Positions 16,451-25,476 of a stretch of 64,000 bases of DNA are shown here, in pieces. The position numbers were made by a program, and so were the translations under genes. The stretch comes from Flavobacteriales bacterium (GTDB taxonomy: Bacteria; Bacteroidota; Bacteroidia; Flavobacteriales_F; PHOS-HE28): contig JADJLR010000002.1 in the NCBI GenBank assembly GCA_016710015.1, positions 1 through 64,000 of the forward strand, in the 5' to 3' direction. Below the pieces are notes generated by a model, which made no database searches, was not told where the DNA came from, and worked only from the letters and a program-made list of their open reading frames with translations. The stretch's first letter is position 1, and the number at the start of each line of letters is the position of its first letter.

Positions 16451-18909
16451 GGGGTGACAAGATCGCTATTGCTGGTCTTTTGAAGGGCGCTCCATAGGCG
16501 ATCACCGATCCGTTGGCGATCGAATGCAACACGAACATAGGCGGCACCGTGTTCTCCCAGCGTGGTCCGAAGTATCGGATCCTTGATCAACTGCATGGCC
16601 ACGCGTGCCAACTCGTCCGCGTTCTCCGGTTCGAAGAATAGACCACCTTTCCCATCCTCGATGAAGAGCTTCCGTGCTTCACCATCCACGCCCAGCAGTA
16701 TCGGTCGGCCAAGGGCCAAGGCTTCGAAGATCTTGGACGGTATGGCACCTCTGAAGAGCGGGTTGGAACGCAAAGGGATCACCGCTGCATCGCACGCCGC
16801 CACCAAGGACAACACATCCAGTCTCGGCATCGGGTCGATGAACCGCACATTCCGTAGTTCGAGTTGCGCGGTCAAGGCCTCCAACTTGGATCGTTCTGGC
16901 CCATCCCCGACCAGCAGGATGCACACGCGTGGATCGGTCATTCGGGTCGCCGCCTGCAGGATCACTTCCAATCCTTGCGCATGACCGATGATCCCCGCAT
17001 ACACAAGAACGATCGCATCCGCTGGAATACCGAGTTGCGCTCGATCCATGGGCCGGATGCGTTCCACAAGATCCAGGTCCACGCCGTTGGGTATCCATAC
17101 GACCTCCTTATCCGGACAACGTTCCTTGATGTTGTTGACGATCCCCATGGTCTGTCCGCTGATCAATGCTGCGTTCCGATAGCACACCATTTCCGACGCC
17201 GTGCTCGCCTTGATCATCCATGGCGACTTCACCAAACCCAACTGTACGGCGCTCTCCGGCCACAGATCGCTCACGTTGAATACCATGCGCGCACTTTTCA
17301 ATTTGGCGAGTGCCATGGCCGTGATCCCTAGGAACAACGGCGGCGACTCCACGATCAGGTACTTCGGTCGATCCAATACCAACACACCCATGAGGAAACT
17401 CGTGAACACGAAGGAGAAGTAATTCCCTAAGCGCCAGAACAGTCCGCGTTGCTTCGAGACGAGCAACCAGGAACGGTGTACAGTGACCCCATCCAATTCC
17501 TCCCGAACATGTAGGCGCCCTTTGTACTCGGCTCTGATCCGCATGTCCGGATAATTCGGCATGGCGGTCAACACGGTGACTTGGGCTCCTTTGCTGACCA
17601 GAAGTTTGGCCAAGGCGTGCAATCGATTCTGCGGCGCCCCGGTCTCCGGTGGATAGTACTGGGTCAAAAGCACGATGTGTGGTGGTCCATCCACTGCGCC
17701 ACGCTTCCATGTGAGCAACAGGGCGAAGTAGACGAAGGAAAGAACACCACCTTGGACCTCGAGCATGCTCTCCACGGACCAGTTGATCGCTGTGACCACG
17801 AGCAGTACGATGAGCAGGTGTTGCCTCCGCCGAAGCGCGAAGAAGAGCGGCACCAACAAGGACCCGAAAAGGAGTAGGATGCCCGGGATCCCCAGGGCCA
17901 CCAGGGTCTGTATGAATTGCGAATGCGCATTGAGTCGATGCTCCAACGGATAGGTATAGCCATGCTTGTCATAGCGATCGATCAGCTCGTTCTTCACGTC
18001 CCCGGTGCCCTGTCCGAGCCAAGGTGCTTCGATCGCCAATTCGCTCGCAGCATGCCACACCTGTCGTCTTGCACTGCTGCTATCCTCCGCAACTGGAGCT
18101 TCCTGCTTCAAGGCGGCCAATGCCTCCTCGACCTTTCCACGCACCCCACCGACCGTGACGTACAGGACCGCAAAACTCCCGATCGCTGCCACGGTGGTCA
18201 CCAGTATGGTCCGGCGCAGCACGGCATGCCCCCAGTTGACGAAGAGCACGTAAGGGAGCAATAGGGACAGTGCGATCCATCCCATCTTCGAGCTTGAAAG
18301 CACGATGCCGAGCGCAAGAACGAGCAACACGATCCGACTGGTGGTCGGGCTCACCGGGGTGTGCAGATCGGCCAAGGTCCAGGCCGCCAAGGCCATCACC
18401 AAGTAATAGGCCAGGTAGGTCGGGTGAACATACCACGTGAGGTAGGAAGAGAACAGGTGGTTGTAGTACGGAGCTCCTTCTATCGGATGACCCGTGATGC
18501 GATCGATGTATTCACTTGCGTACAAGTACGAACCCCGAACGATGAGGAGGAGCGTGAAGAATACACAGGCCCAAACGAAATAGCGGAGCGCCCGTTGCAC
18601 CGTTGCTCGATCCAGTCCCACGCACCACCAGGCCACGATCGGCACGGCCAAGAGTGCGAACTTGATACCGAGGTCGAAGAGTCCGAAATCGATATCGCTG
18701 CTCCAGATCATGCCCAATGCGTGCCAGATGTACAGCAGTGCCATCCAAGGAAGCGGACCATCGAAGCCCGGTCGTGGCGAGGCGACTTTGGGAGAGAGCA
18801 AGGCCCCTACAAGAAGTAGGACCAACAATATCGGGAGTGCGGATGGCCACCAGGGCAAGGTGCATGCGAAGGCCACGGTCGAGAAGGAAACGAGTCGTGG
18901 CCCGATCAT
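16447..18909 (-). CDS. Fusion of O-antigen ligase/polymerase-like protein with GT4 glycosyltransferase
   Basis: One continuous 820-codon frame. Residues 1 to about 415 form a polytopic membrane protein with the O-antigen ligase/Wzy pattern: many hydrophobic helices, a periplasmic region around residues 275-330, and LNAHSQFIQTLVALGIPG, which matches the NxHxxxLxxxxxxG signature of Wzy_C proteins. From about 422 (PHIVLLTQYYPPETGAPQNR) to the end is a GT-B glycosyltransferase of family 4, WbuB-like, with VLVYAGIIGHAQGLEV and the FRGAIPSKIFEALALGRP nucleotide-sugar motif. No stop or Met occurs at the junction, though a GTG at about 17697 could start a separate GT4. It overlaps the aminotransferase by four bases. 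The fusion may be natural or a lost stop. Confidence 0.85.
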   Translation of the reverse strand: MIGPRLVSFSTVAFACTLPWWPSALPILLVLLLVGALLSPKVASPRPGFDGPLPWMALLYIWHALGMIWSSDIDFGLFDLGIKFALLAVPIVAWWCVGLDRATVQRALRYFVWACVFFTLLLIVRGSYLYASEYIDRITGHPIEGAPYYNHLFSSYLTWYVHPTYLAYYLVMALAAWTLADLHTPVSPTTSRIVLLVLALGIVLSSSKMGWIALSLLLPYVLFVNWGHAVLRRTILVTTVAAIGSFAVLYVTVGGVRGKVEEALAALKQEAPVAEDSSSARRQVWHAASELAIEAPWLGQGTGDVKNELIDRYDKHGYTYPLEHRLNAHSQFIQTLVALGIPGILLLFGSLLVPLFFALRRRQHLLIVLLVVTAINWSVESMLEVQGGVLSFVYFALLLTWKRGAVDGPPHIVLLTQYYPPETGAPQNRLHALAKLLVSKGAQVTVLTAMPNYPDMRIRAEYKGRLHVREELDGVTVHRSWLLVSKQRGLFWRLGNYFSFVFTSFLMGVLVLDRPKYLIVESPPLFLGITAMALAKLKSARMVFNVSDLWPESAVQLGLVKSPWMIKASTASEMVCYRNAALISGQTMGIVNNIKERCPDKEVVWIPNGVDLDLVERIRPMDRAQLGIPADAIVLVYAGIIGHAQGLEVILQAATRMTDPRVCILLVGDGPERSKLEALTAQLELRNVRFIDPMPRLDVLSLVAACDAAVIPLRSNPLFRGAIPSKIFEALALGRPILLGVDGEARKLFIEDGKGGLFFEPENADELARVAMQLIKDPILRTTLGEHGAAYVRVAFDRQRIGDRLWSALQKTSNSDLVTP

Positions 18910-20183
18910 GGTGCCACAGGGTCCAGGTGCGCATCGTGATCACGCACAGCGGTGAAAAGGTAGACCCCCAAGCCGAGGAAACAAAGCGATTCGATGATCG
19001 CAAGTGCGGTCACATAGGTCTCCGGTGTGTCATGGCCCATGAAGCCTATCCCGAAGACCAAGACGAAATAGAATACCTGCCAGATGCTGTACGCCTTGAT
19101 CCGGTCCAAAGCCGGTAGCACCACGGCCATCGGGACCACCACGAACTGCATGGCGAAAGGGATCGCCATGATCCGGGCCAAGCCGCCGGCCTGTTCCCAC
19201 GCATCACCGAATACCCATTGGAAGAGCAGCGGACCAGCGACCATCAGGACCAAAGCCAGTCCACCTCCCAACAGGATCAAGGGTCGAAGCAATCTGCGCA
19301 GGCCTGGCCCAACGGGACGACCATCGCTCACTGTTGCGCTGGCATGTTGCACATAGACCTGCATGAATGCACTTGCGATGAACATGCCCGGAAGGAAGAT
19401 CGCTTGACGGCACAGGTTGAACTGTCCGGTGGCCTCCTCATCGAACAAACGTGTGAGCATTAAGACCGGCACCGACAGTGTGGCGGTATTCAGCACGGCA
19501 GGCAGCGCGTTGTACAATGGGAAACTGGCATACCTCCGCATCATGCTGCGTATGAGATCGCCTTCCACCGGCCACAGCCGGAAGCCTTTCTGCGCGGCTT
19601 GGATCCGACCCATGATCAGGTACAAGGCCCAACCCGCGATGTAGCCGAAGACCAGCCCCGATCCCACGGCCCAATAGCCCAATGCCAAGGAGACCAGAGT
19701 GATGGCACTGGTCTGCATGATCCGATTGACGCTCATGGCCTTGAACGCCTGTTTGCGGACCAACCAATTGTTCAGGGGTTGGAATGCACCCATGAAGAAG
19801 AACAGCAGCGGGGAAAGCGACAGCGCCGTTCCAATGCCCGGTCCCTTCACACCCATCCATGCGATCAGCTCGGGACGCACCGACCAAAGACCCACACCCA
19901 GGATCAAGGTGACGAGCACCGCGACACCCAAGGAGATCTGCACCAGCGTATTCGCTTCGCGATCCGTGCGCGGCAACACCACGGTCATTTCATATCGACC
20001 GCACACCAAGAGGCTCAGCGGGTTGGCGACCGCGAGCAACAAGGCCAATGCACCGAATTGCTCGGGCGCGTACAATCGGGTCATGATCGGCGTCGCCAAC
20101 AACGGGATCACTTGAGCGACAGCGGAGCCCCCCATCAAGGTCATCACGTTCCATCTGAAGCTGCCGATCGCGGGTACTTTCAT
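18906..20183 (-). CDS. Polysaccharide flippase, first of two (MATE/MOP superfamily)
   Basis: The 425-residue integral membrane protein has about twelve predicted helices and the start typical of Wzx-like flippases (FRWNVMTLMGGSAVAQVIPL, then ATPIMTRLYAPEQFGALAL). It would flip undecaprenyl-linked repeat units to the periplasm. It overlaps the polymerase fusion by four bases. A second, unrelated-looking flippase gene lies directly upstream, so one of the two may have another substrate or be non-functional. Confidence 0.85.
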   Translation of the reverse strand: MKVPAIGSFRWNVMTLMGGSAVAQVIPLLATPIMTRLYAPEQFGALALLLAVANPLSLLVCGRYEMTVVLPRTDREANTLVQISLGVAVLVTLILGVGLWSVRPELIAWMGVKGPGIGTALSLSPLLFFFMGAFQPLNNWLVRKQAFKAMSVNRIMQTSAITLVSLALGYWAVGSGLVFGYIAGWALYLIMGRIQAAQKGFRLWPVEGDLIRSMMRRYASFPLYNALPAVLNTATLSVPVLMLTRLFDEEATGQFNLCRQAIFLPGMFIASAFMQVYVQHASATVSDGRPVGPGLRRLLRPLILLGGGLALVLMVAGPLLFQWVFGDAWEQAGGLARIMAIPFAMQFVVVPMAVVLPALDRIKAYSIWQVFYFVLVFGIGFMGHDTPETYVTALAIIESLCFLGLGVYLFTAVRDHDAHLDPVAP

Positions 20184-20193
20184 CAGGTTCGGA

Positions 20194-21465
20194 TCAAAGG
20201 CGCAAGTCGTAACGCTTCAACGCAAGGGCACGCATCAACAACACCATTGCCACAAAAGACAAGGCTGTGGCGGTGGCCGCGCCATGGATCCCCAGTGCAG
20301 GGATCAACGCGAGGTTCAACAGGACATTGCTCAGGAAGAAACCGGCGATGAACACCGTCTGGGTGCCGGCATTCCCCAATTGACCAAAGATCATAAGGAA
20401 GGGTTGATGACCGCTCGTGAGTGCGATCCCGAACGCGAGGATCGCATAGACCGACCAGACCAAATCGGGGTCATCGTGCATGCCAAGCACCCACATGGCC
20501 ACAGGGAACAATGGAATGGTGATCAACACCAACGGCGCCAAGAGCCGGAAGAAGGCTTTGCGATTGCGCAGTACCACCTTGTTCAACAAAGGCGCACCGC
20601 CAGTGTGCCACGCACGGGACATTACCGGATTGATGTTGTTCCGGAAGATCACCGGGAGTTGGAGCACACCCTCGGCGATGGTCGCGGCGAAGCTGTACAG
20701 CCCGACCATGGCATCGTTCATGTAGATCCCCAACATGAACACATCCACACGCGTATTCACATCGAGCAAAAGGTTCCCGGCCATGGCCTTGTTCCCGTAT
20801 CTGAAATTCTCCTGAAGTGCGGGCTTGAACTCCGCACGTGTAGGTATGGTCCAATACCGAAGCGAGATCGGTAACAGGATCAATGCCAGCAGCGCTTCGG
20901 TCCAGAACAAGGTGACCGGCAGACGTTCCGATGGTGCATCGCCCAAGGCCAAGAACAACACTCCGAGGAAGAGCAGCAGGAACCGCAGGAATTGGAACAC
21001 CGCAAAAAGGCGCATGCGTCGCGCACCGTTGTGGAAGCTCAAGAGCACCTTGTTCCAAGAGAAGAAGATCAAACCAGGAATGGCCAGTCCGAACGCTTTG
21101 CCCACACCGATACTATCGAACCATTCACCCGGAAGATCGCGACCGACCCATGCCACGGCCATGACGATGATTGAGGTGATCGTGGCCAGGACCATGGCCG
21201 CTGCGACTTGTGTAGCTGGGTTCCGACCGGCCGCCAACTCCCGCGGCACAAAAGCTTGCACGGCCAAGTGTACACCACCCACAGCAAGCTGGCTCAGCAG
21301 GATGTACATGGCATAGACCAGGTTGAATACGCCTAGGGCCGCCGCATCGTACCAACGGATGATCAGCAAGTTCACCAGTACACCGAAGAGTGCGCTCAGC
21401 GCAAAAGCACCCGCGTTCCAAAGGAGGTCGGTGGAGAATTTTCCGGGCGCGGCACGCATCATCAA
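20194..21465 (-). CDS. Polysaccharide flippase, second of two (MATE/MOP superfamily)
   Basis: The 423-residue membrane protein starts with FSTDLLWNAGAFALSALFGV and contains YDAAALGVFNLVYAMYILLSQ, the usual helix 1-2 pattern of oligosaccharide flippases, followed by about ten more helices. A charged segment with FRYGNKAMAGNLLLDVNTRV marks the start of the second half. It overlaps the preceding gene's stop (21462-21465) and is separated from the other flippase by ten bases. Substrate unknown. Confidence 0.85.
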   Translation of the reverse strand: MMMRAAPGKFSTDLLWNAGAFALSALFGVLVNLLIIRWYDAAALGVFNLVYAMYILLSQLAVGGVHLAVQAFVPRELAAGRNPATQVAAAMVLATITSIIVMAVAWVGRDLPGEWFDSIGVGKAFGLAIPGLIFFSWNKVLLSFHNGARRMRLFAVFQFLRFLLLFLGVLFLALGDAPSERLPVTLFWTEALLALILLPISLRYWTIPTRAEFKPALQENFRYGNKAMAGNLLLDVNTRVDVFMLGIYMNDAMVGLYSFAATIAEGVLQLPVIFRNNINPVMSRAWHTGGAPLLNKVVLRNRKAFFRLLAPLVLITIPLFPVAMWVLGMHDDPDLVWSVYAILAFGIALTSGHQPFLMIFGQLGNAGTQTVFIAGFFLSNVLLNLALIPALGIHGAATATALSFVAMVLLMRALALKRYDLRL

Positions 21466-22388
21466 CGGTCGAAGGTATCCTTCAAGCGGTACAGCGTGTG
21501 GTCCCGATCGTCCGTAGCAAGAAGGTCCATGTGCGACTGGACAAAAGAGATGTAGCGCGGGTTGTAGGTGTCGTAGTCAATGGTCGAAAAGAGGTATCGG
21601 CAATGCAAGCTATCCCGCATGTACGCCATCACTTCATCGTCCGTCCGGTCCTTGAACAGGAAGGGTTTGGAATCGGCCAGGAACAACTGGTCGCTCCCGC
21701 TCCAGAAGTACACGCCCGGCCGATCGGTCACATAATACCAGATCGGTAGGTTGTTGACCAGCACCGTATCCGTCTGGGCCACACCGTTGTCCCTCAAGAA
21801 TCCTTCGAGGTCCCTAGGGCTGGAATCCAACCGTTCGGAAAGGCTTCCGTCAGGCTTCGTGTCCGGCGAGTTGTAGGTAGGGTCGGCCCTCCACGTTCGT
21901 TGCCGATGGACCAATGAAAGCATGACGTTCAGGAGACTCAACAACGCTAGGCTTGCGATCAATAGCCCGCGTGTCCTCCCCTTCGCAATGTTCCAGATCG
22001 TAATGGCCACGGCACCGATCAGCAGTGGTTGAAGGGTGAGCGCGTAGCGGTAGTTGAATCCACCGAACACACCGATCACGAGTGAAGAAAGCAGGGTGAA
22101 CACCAACAAGGCCTGTTGCCATCGCACAAGTCCCTTCCACCGGAAAAGGCCGTAAGCGAGAAGTGGAATGGACAAGGTGCCGACGGGACTCAAGAACTGG
22201 AAATTCAAGAACACTCCGAGGTATCCGTTCAACCACAGGAGCAAGGGCGTCCCGATCCCGCGTGAATACAGTGCTGGATCGGTATCCCCACGCATTACTG
22301 GCATCCAACGGAGGTGATACGTCATGGCCATGATGCCTACCGCAGTAATGGAGGTCCACGCAATAAGAGGGGCTCGGTCCTTCTGCAT
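21462..22388 (-). CDS. C-terminal part of a split GT-C-like membrane protein
   Basis: This 308-residue product has several hydrophobic helices in its first half (LIAWTSITAVGIMAMTYH, LSIPLLAYGLF, ALLVFTLLSSLVIGVFGG) and a soluble second half that begins near DLEGFLRDNGVAQTDTVLV. That is the layout of the C-terminal half of a GT-C glycosyltransferase with its extracytoplasmic domain. The gene begins only one codon after the TGA of the upstream gene and in the same reading frame, so it looks like the second half of one protein of about 660 residues. It may be made by reinitiation at the ATG at 22388. Confidence 0.65.
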   Translation of the reverse strand: MQKDRAPLIAWTSITAVGIMAMTYHLRWMPVMRGDTDPALYSRGIGTPLLLWLNGYLGVFLNFQFLSPVGTLSIPLLAYGLFRWKGLVRWQQALLVFTLLSSLVIGVFGGFNYRYALTLQPLLIGAVAITIWNIAKGRTRGLLIASLALLSLLNVMLSLVHRQRTWRADPTYNSPDTKPDGSLSERLDSSPRDLEGFLRDNGVAQTDTVLVNNLPIWYYVTDRPGVYFWSGSDQLFLADSKPFLFKDRTDDEVMAYMRDSLHCRYLFSTIDYDTYNPRYISFVQSHMDLLATDDRDHTLYRLKDTFDR

Positions 22389-22391
22389 GGC

Positions 22392-23444
22392 TCAATACCA
22401 GATGATGTCTTGGAAGATCCAACCGGTTCCGAACAACACTTCCACGACGTAGTGTACCGCCCCGGCAGCGAGCATTACCCCGATGCAATAGGCGATCCAT
22501 TTGGACCGCTGAAGCAAAGGGACGGGAAGCATGACTGCGACGACGAACCAAAGCACGCCTGTGAGGATGGCCCCGATGGAGTGAATGAACGATACTGCGC
22601 CACAGAGCAAGGCCAGGAACAAAGCACGTTCCAGTGAAGGCGCACGGAACAAGGCGATGAAGGCGGCGACCGATACCGTGAAGAAGAAGATCCGGTAACT
22701 GTCCAAGTGATACACCGTGAACATGAACAAGAATGCCAACGATGAAGTTAGTGCAATACCCCCTGCAACAGCCATCCAACGATCGATGCCGCGAAGGATG
22801 GCCCAGACGAAAGCGACCAGCAACCAGCCGTACCACATCGTCATGCTGCGTGCCCAGAGATCGCTCGATACACCGAATACATTTCCGAGCAGCCCTTCCC
22901 ACGTGAACAACAGCGGGAATGAAAAGCCGTGCAGGCCCACATAATGGAACCCCGAGCTCGCATCGAAACGGAATTGGTCGTATGGAATGTGGCCATCGCG
23001 CAGGAAGATCCGACCTTGGATCGCGTACTCCAGCACATCGTGGTCCACCAAGGGCTTGTTGGCCAGAAAGATGATCGTGATGAACATGATCATCGCGCTG
23101 CCCAGCAGGAAGAACCACATGCTTCGGTCGGCAAGCAACCGTGGGATGGTGCCAAGGAGATCTACCAAGATGGACCAGCCTTTACCGGCCTGCCATGCCA
23201 ACGCTGCGAAGAACAGGACCGGGAATGCGATGAGCACCGGAACGGGAAGATCTTCCCATAGGGCCATGGGATAATAGAGCATCACCGTCATGAGATAAGG
23301 CCCCAAGCCCATGCCGATCAATGCCAACGGCCATGGTGGATAGGCCCATCGCTGGTTCAGCCGAAGTAGGAATGCGGCCGATATCGCACCGAACAACACG
23401 TTCGTCAGAAACGTGAGCAGTGTGAATAGGACCGCTTCGCTCAT
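22392..23444 (-). CDS. N-terminal part of a split GT-C-like membrane protein
   Basis: The 350-residue product has about nine membrane helices. An early loop contains LANKPLVDHDVLEYAIQGRI, reminiscent of the acidic catalytic loop between the first helices of GT-C glycosyltransferases (ArnT/PMT-like), which use lipid-linked sugars at the periplasmic face. The start at 23444 overlaps the upstream gene's stop (ATGA). The frame ends at TGA 22392-22394 and then continues open for 309 more codons, so a single stop separates this from the next gene. A Trp codon changed to TGA would explain it. Confidence 0.65.
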   Translation of the reverse strand: MSEAVLFTLLTFLTNVLFGAISAAFLLRLNQRWAYPPWPLALIGMGLGPYLMTVMLYYPMALWEDLPVPVLIAFPVLFFAALAWQAGKGWSILVDLLGTIPRLLADRSMWFFLLGSAMIMFITIIFLANKPLVDHDVLEYAIQGRIFLRDGHIPYDQFRFDASSGFHYVGLHGFSFPLLFTWEGLLGNVFGVSSDLWARSMTMWYGWLLVAFVWAILRGIDRWMAVAGGIALTSSLAFLFMFTVYHLDSYRIFFFTVSVAAFIALFRAPSLERALFLALLCGAVSFIHSIGAILTGVLWFVVAVMLPVPLLQRSKWIAYCIGVMLAAGAVHYVVEVLFGTGWIFQDIIWY

Positions 23445-25476
23445 GCGTTCGATCGATCTCGATACAAACGCGGGATCGCGTTGATCACCTTCAAGGCCCG
23501 CTCCATGTCCACATCGATGATGTCGAAGTACCACATCATGCTCTCGAAGCGTGGCCGGTTCTCGCGAAGCACGTGGGCCAGCCCTTCCTCACGTGTGATC
23601 ATGCCTTCGCGGATCTGATTGCTCCGGAACGTGTCGAATTCCGTGAAGCTCGCTACGAGGCCATATACATAGTTGTAGAAAGCTGCTGTGCCATCACCGA
23701 TCCGCCAAGTGCTGGTGGTGTCGGGCGAGATCTCCCAGTTGTACTCTTCCTTCAGCGTGCGATCCAATGTTGCTTCATCCCATGGGATGTAGTCGAATGG
23801 TAACAGGTAGACATCCCTGGGCTCCATGTAATAGGCCTTGAACGAACTGTAGGTATCCGGCAGGCTGGCGTTCAAATAGCTCGGGTTGGCCAAGAAGTTC
23901 CGCATGTAATAGAGCGGCATTTGCAGCTTGGCCAAGGAACTCTGCTTATCGATCCGATCCTTGTCGAAATTCGGTTTGATGCCCGCGAAACCGGCCTTGA
24001 AATCGGTGTTCTCCAACTTGTTCTCCATCCAGATATCGCAATGGATAAAGGACTGCCTGCGGATGTTGTTCACGTGGGCGATGAAGTGCTTGTCACCAGC
24101 CATGAACAAGGGGATCATACCCAAACGTGGTTTCTTCAACCAGGCCTCCATGTTCAGCCGCACGTTGCGGCGCTTCATCTTGATGTCCGCACTGATCAAG
24201 ATGTTCTCCACCCCCAACTTGCCGGTCATGCGGGCGATGTTGCGACGGGCGAGGTCGGTGACCAGGCCCCAATCGTAGGTGAAGGTCAGCGGTGTCATAC
24301 CGAACTCCTTCACCAGCAGATGCAGTCCGTAACTGCTGTCACGCCCACCGCTGAAGGCGACGATGCAATCCTGCTTACCGTCGTCCCTTCGGTACTTCTT
24401 CAGGATCTCTTCGAACTGCGGTCGCTTGTCCACGGTCAGCCCCTTGGGCTTGTAGCTGTGGCAGTAGTTGCAAACCCCGGCGACATCGTAGTTGATGTAC
24501 GGGAAGGTCTCTGGTAACAGGCATTTGCTGCAACGGCGGATGGTGCGCATCACCTCCTCCGGGAATTCGACCAATTGGCGGAGGCGGCCTTCATCACTGG
24601 TCGCTAGGCGAGGAACTGGTGTCCTGTTCCCTTGGGAATGATCGGTCACCGCGAACGGCTCCTCGGTGGTCTTTAGCGCAGGCCCTTCTTCACTACTGTT
24701 CAATTCGAAGTCCGTAATGGACAGGTCGTCCAGATCGATCAAGCGGCCCGTGAACGGTTCTATCCAACGCACTTGCTTTCCGGCATAGCGCTCCTTCACG
24801 GCATCCTGGTCCCGGAACGTGCGGGCGATGTAGGCCTCACTTGCGAAGACCATGGACCCGGCACCGTCCTCGATGGTGTACAAGGAACCGGTATTGGTCG
24901 CCAGTAGGACTTGCCTGCTATCGTTTATGAGGATGGCCAAACTAGCGGCACCTTCCATTTCGGTAAAAACGCGCCGGATCGCTTCCACCGGACCGAGGCC
25001 TTCGGACAGTAACATACGGAAGAGCGCGGCCAGCACCTCGGTATCCACTTCGTACTTGCGCTCGATCCGGCCCGCGTATTTCGCCCAGAGCTCGTCCACG
25101 TTCGTGACGATCCCGTTGTGTACCATCACGATACCATCCTTGATGCAAGGCTGGTTATTGAAGTTGTTCTCCTGGCTGCCGTTCGTGACCAAGCGACTGT
25201 GCGCGATCACCGCCAATTGCTGCCCATTGCCGGCAGCGCCCTTACCCAAAGCCTTATCGAGGAAGTCCGCGTACACCTTGGACCGGATCAGCTCCGTTGC
25301 GGGCACGTCATCCTTCGTCACGTGGATCGTGCGGTCCATCGCACTGCGGATGGCGATACCACTGCTTTCCTTCCCGCGCGTTTCGCTCAGCGTGAAGAGT
25401 TCGCGAATGACACGCTCCGTCAAGGGGCGACCAAGGCCCGCGTTAGTTCTGCTCAGGACTCGAAAATTCCGCACAT
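23441..25476 (-). CDS. Class II glutaminase fused to N-acetyl sugar amidotransferase (WbpG/PseA type), frameshifted at the start
   Basis: Residues to about 290 form an Ntn-type class II glutamine amidotransferase domain: RGKESSGIAI, AVIAHSRLVTNGS and VMVHNGIVTNVDEL. From about 335 the protein is an N-acetyl sugar amidotransferase: a zinc-type block CSKCLLPETFPYINYDVAG then CNYC, and the PP-loop AFSGGRDSSYGLHLL, which activates the sugar carboxamide with ATP. It would put an amidine on an N-acetylated surface sugar, with ammonia from the fused glutaminase. The ATG at 25476 overlaps the upstream TGA and reads Met-Cys-Gly-Ile-Phe, the expected nucleophile start, but hits TGA after seven codons. 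One missing base near 25461 would join it to the long frame as MCGIFGVLSRTNAG. Confidence 0.8.
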
